Origin: a bacterium
GTDB taxonomy: Bacteria > Bacteroidota > Bacteroidia > Cytophagales > Thermonemataceae
NCBI GenBank assembly: GCA_025362415.1
Contig: JANYGM010000182.1
Coordinates: forward strand, 1-11,963
Reading direction: 5' to 3'
DNA: 11,963 bases
The translations under genes were made by a program, and so were the position numbers. The notes under the pieces are model-generated. The model ran no database searches and was not told the origin of the DNA. It saw nothing but the letters and a program-made list of their open reading frames with translations. Shown piece by piece: positions 11,740 through 11,963 of the stretch. Positions within the stretch are counted from its first letter, which is position 1. Each line of letters begins with the position of its first letter.

Positions 11740-11963
11740 TTATTTGAATACGGGAAATAGGATATTATTAACAATTTATTACTTAGAATATTATAGGGAA
11801 TATCGTACATTTTTTCATATTGGCTTAGATGAAACAAATGTGCAAAGAAGCATAAGACCTTCTGCGAAAGTCGTGTAAGTAATAAGTTGTAAATAAAATT
11901 CTAATTTTGTATTTCTTAGTGCCTGCTTAGTGTGTATTTCTTAATGAACTTAGTGTTAAAAAG
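11740..11963. other. Non-coding tail with CTTAGTG repeats at the window end
   Basis: I see no gene here. A weak open frame continues to about 11878 with no recognisable content. From 11915 to 11955 there are four copies of CTTAGTG or CTTAATG (11915, 11926, 11940, 11949) at irregular spacing. They resemble the CTTTGCG cluster upstream (pattern CTT-N-G-Y-G), so the two clusters may be related or may bound one inserted segment. Confidence 0.5.

Noticed and set aside
11618..11878. 86-aa frame as an independent gene
   Set aside because: Its first part is the frameshifted continuation of the TSUP gene and the rest is repeat and non-coding DNA.

Overview
The window is AT-rich and looks like a chromosomal segment of a Bacteroidota member, most likely a marine or freshwater Cytophagales-type gliding bacterium. 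The lineage call rests on several signs. Promoters match the Bacteroidota pattern TTG/TTTG-N19-22-TAnnTTTG, and clear Shine-Dalgarno sites are absent before most starts. The gene families also fit: a 7TMR-DISM/SpoIIE sensor phosphatase, a SiaB/SiaC pair, a Lys-rich mini-protein, and a lipoprotein with a bare Cys lipobox. No rRNA, tRNA, CRISPR array, phage gene or transposase gene was seen.

Layout. 1-1023 (+) is the 3' part of aroB (3-dehydroquinate synthase). 1200-3446 (+) is a membrane sensor with a PP2C/SpoIIE output, closed by a strong terminator. 3447-3873 has no gene; it holds a 252-bp MITE-like element with terminal inverted repeats and nested REP-like hairpins. From 3874 to 9251 all genes are on the minus strand. 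In transcription order they are hemE, a 148-aa unknown, siaB-like kinase, siaC-like (DUF1987) protein, a lipoprotein, a small secreted Cys protein and a FecCD-type permease. 9446-10333 (+) is a di-iron fatty acid hydroxylase/sterol desaturase family protein. 10480-10590 (+) is a 36-aa Lys-rich protein with its own promoter. 10678-11313 (-) is a TrpG/PabA-type glutamine amidotransferase. 11428 to the end holds the start of a TSUP (TauE/SafE) permease that is frameshifted and then cut off by repeats.

How the genes may work together. The DISM-SpoIIE phosphatase, the SiaB-type kinase and the SiaC-type phosphoprotein are the three parts of a SiaA/B/C partner-switch, which in Pseudomonas controls a diguanylate cyclase. 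No SiaD cyclase is in the window. A 148-aa unknown sits directly upstream of siaB. aroB and the TrpG-type amidotransferase both belong to chorismate metabolism, and hemE to heme synthesis; these are housekeeping genes spread between accessory ones.

The most distinctive feature is a set of seven short arrays of degenerate 7-bp tandem repeats in two sequence classes (AATTCAC/AATTACG-like and GTACGAA/GTACGAG-like). Five of them touch or contain a stop codon and one lies 5 bases past a stop; the seventh ends 6 bases before a start codon. In the hydroxylase and the TrpG-type gene the array supplies the last codons and the stop. Several arrays are paired as inverted repeats and keep their 7-bp phase through the hairpin loop. 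With the MITE-like element and a lone copy of its terminus behind aroB, this shows a genome whose intergenic spaces are heavily shaped by small repeats.
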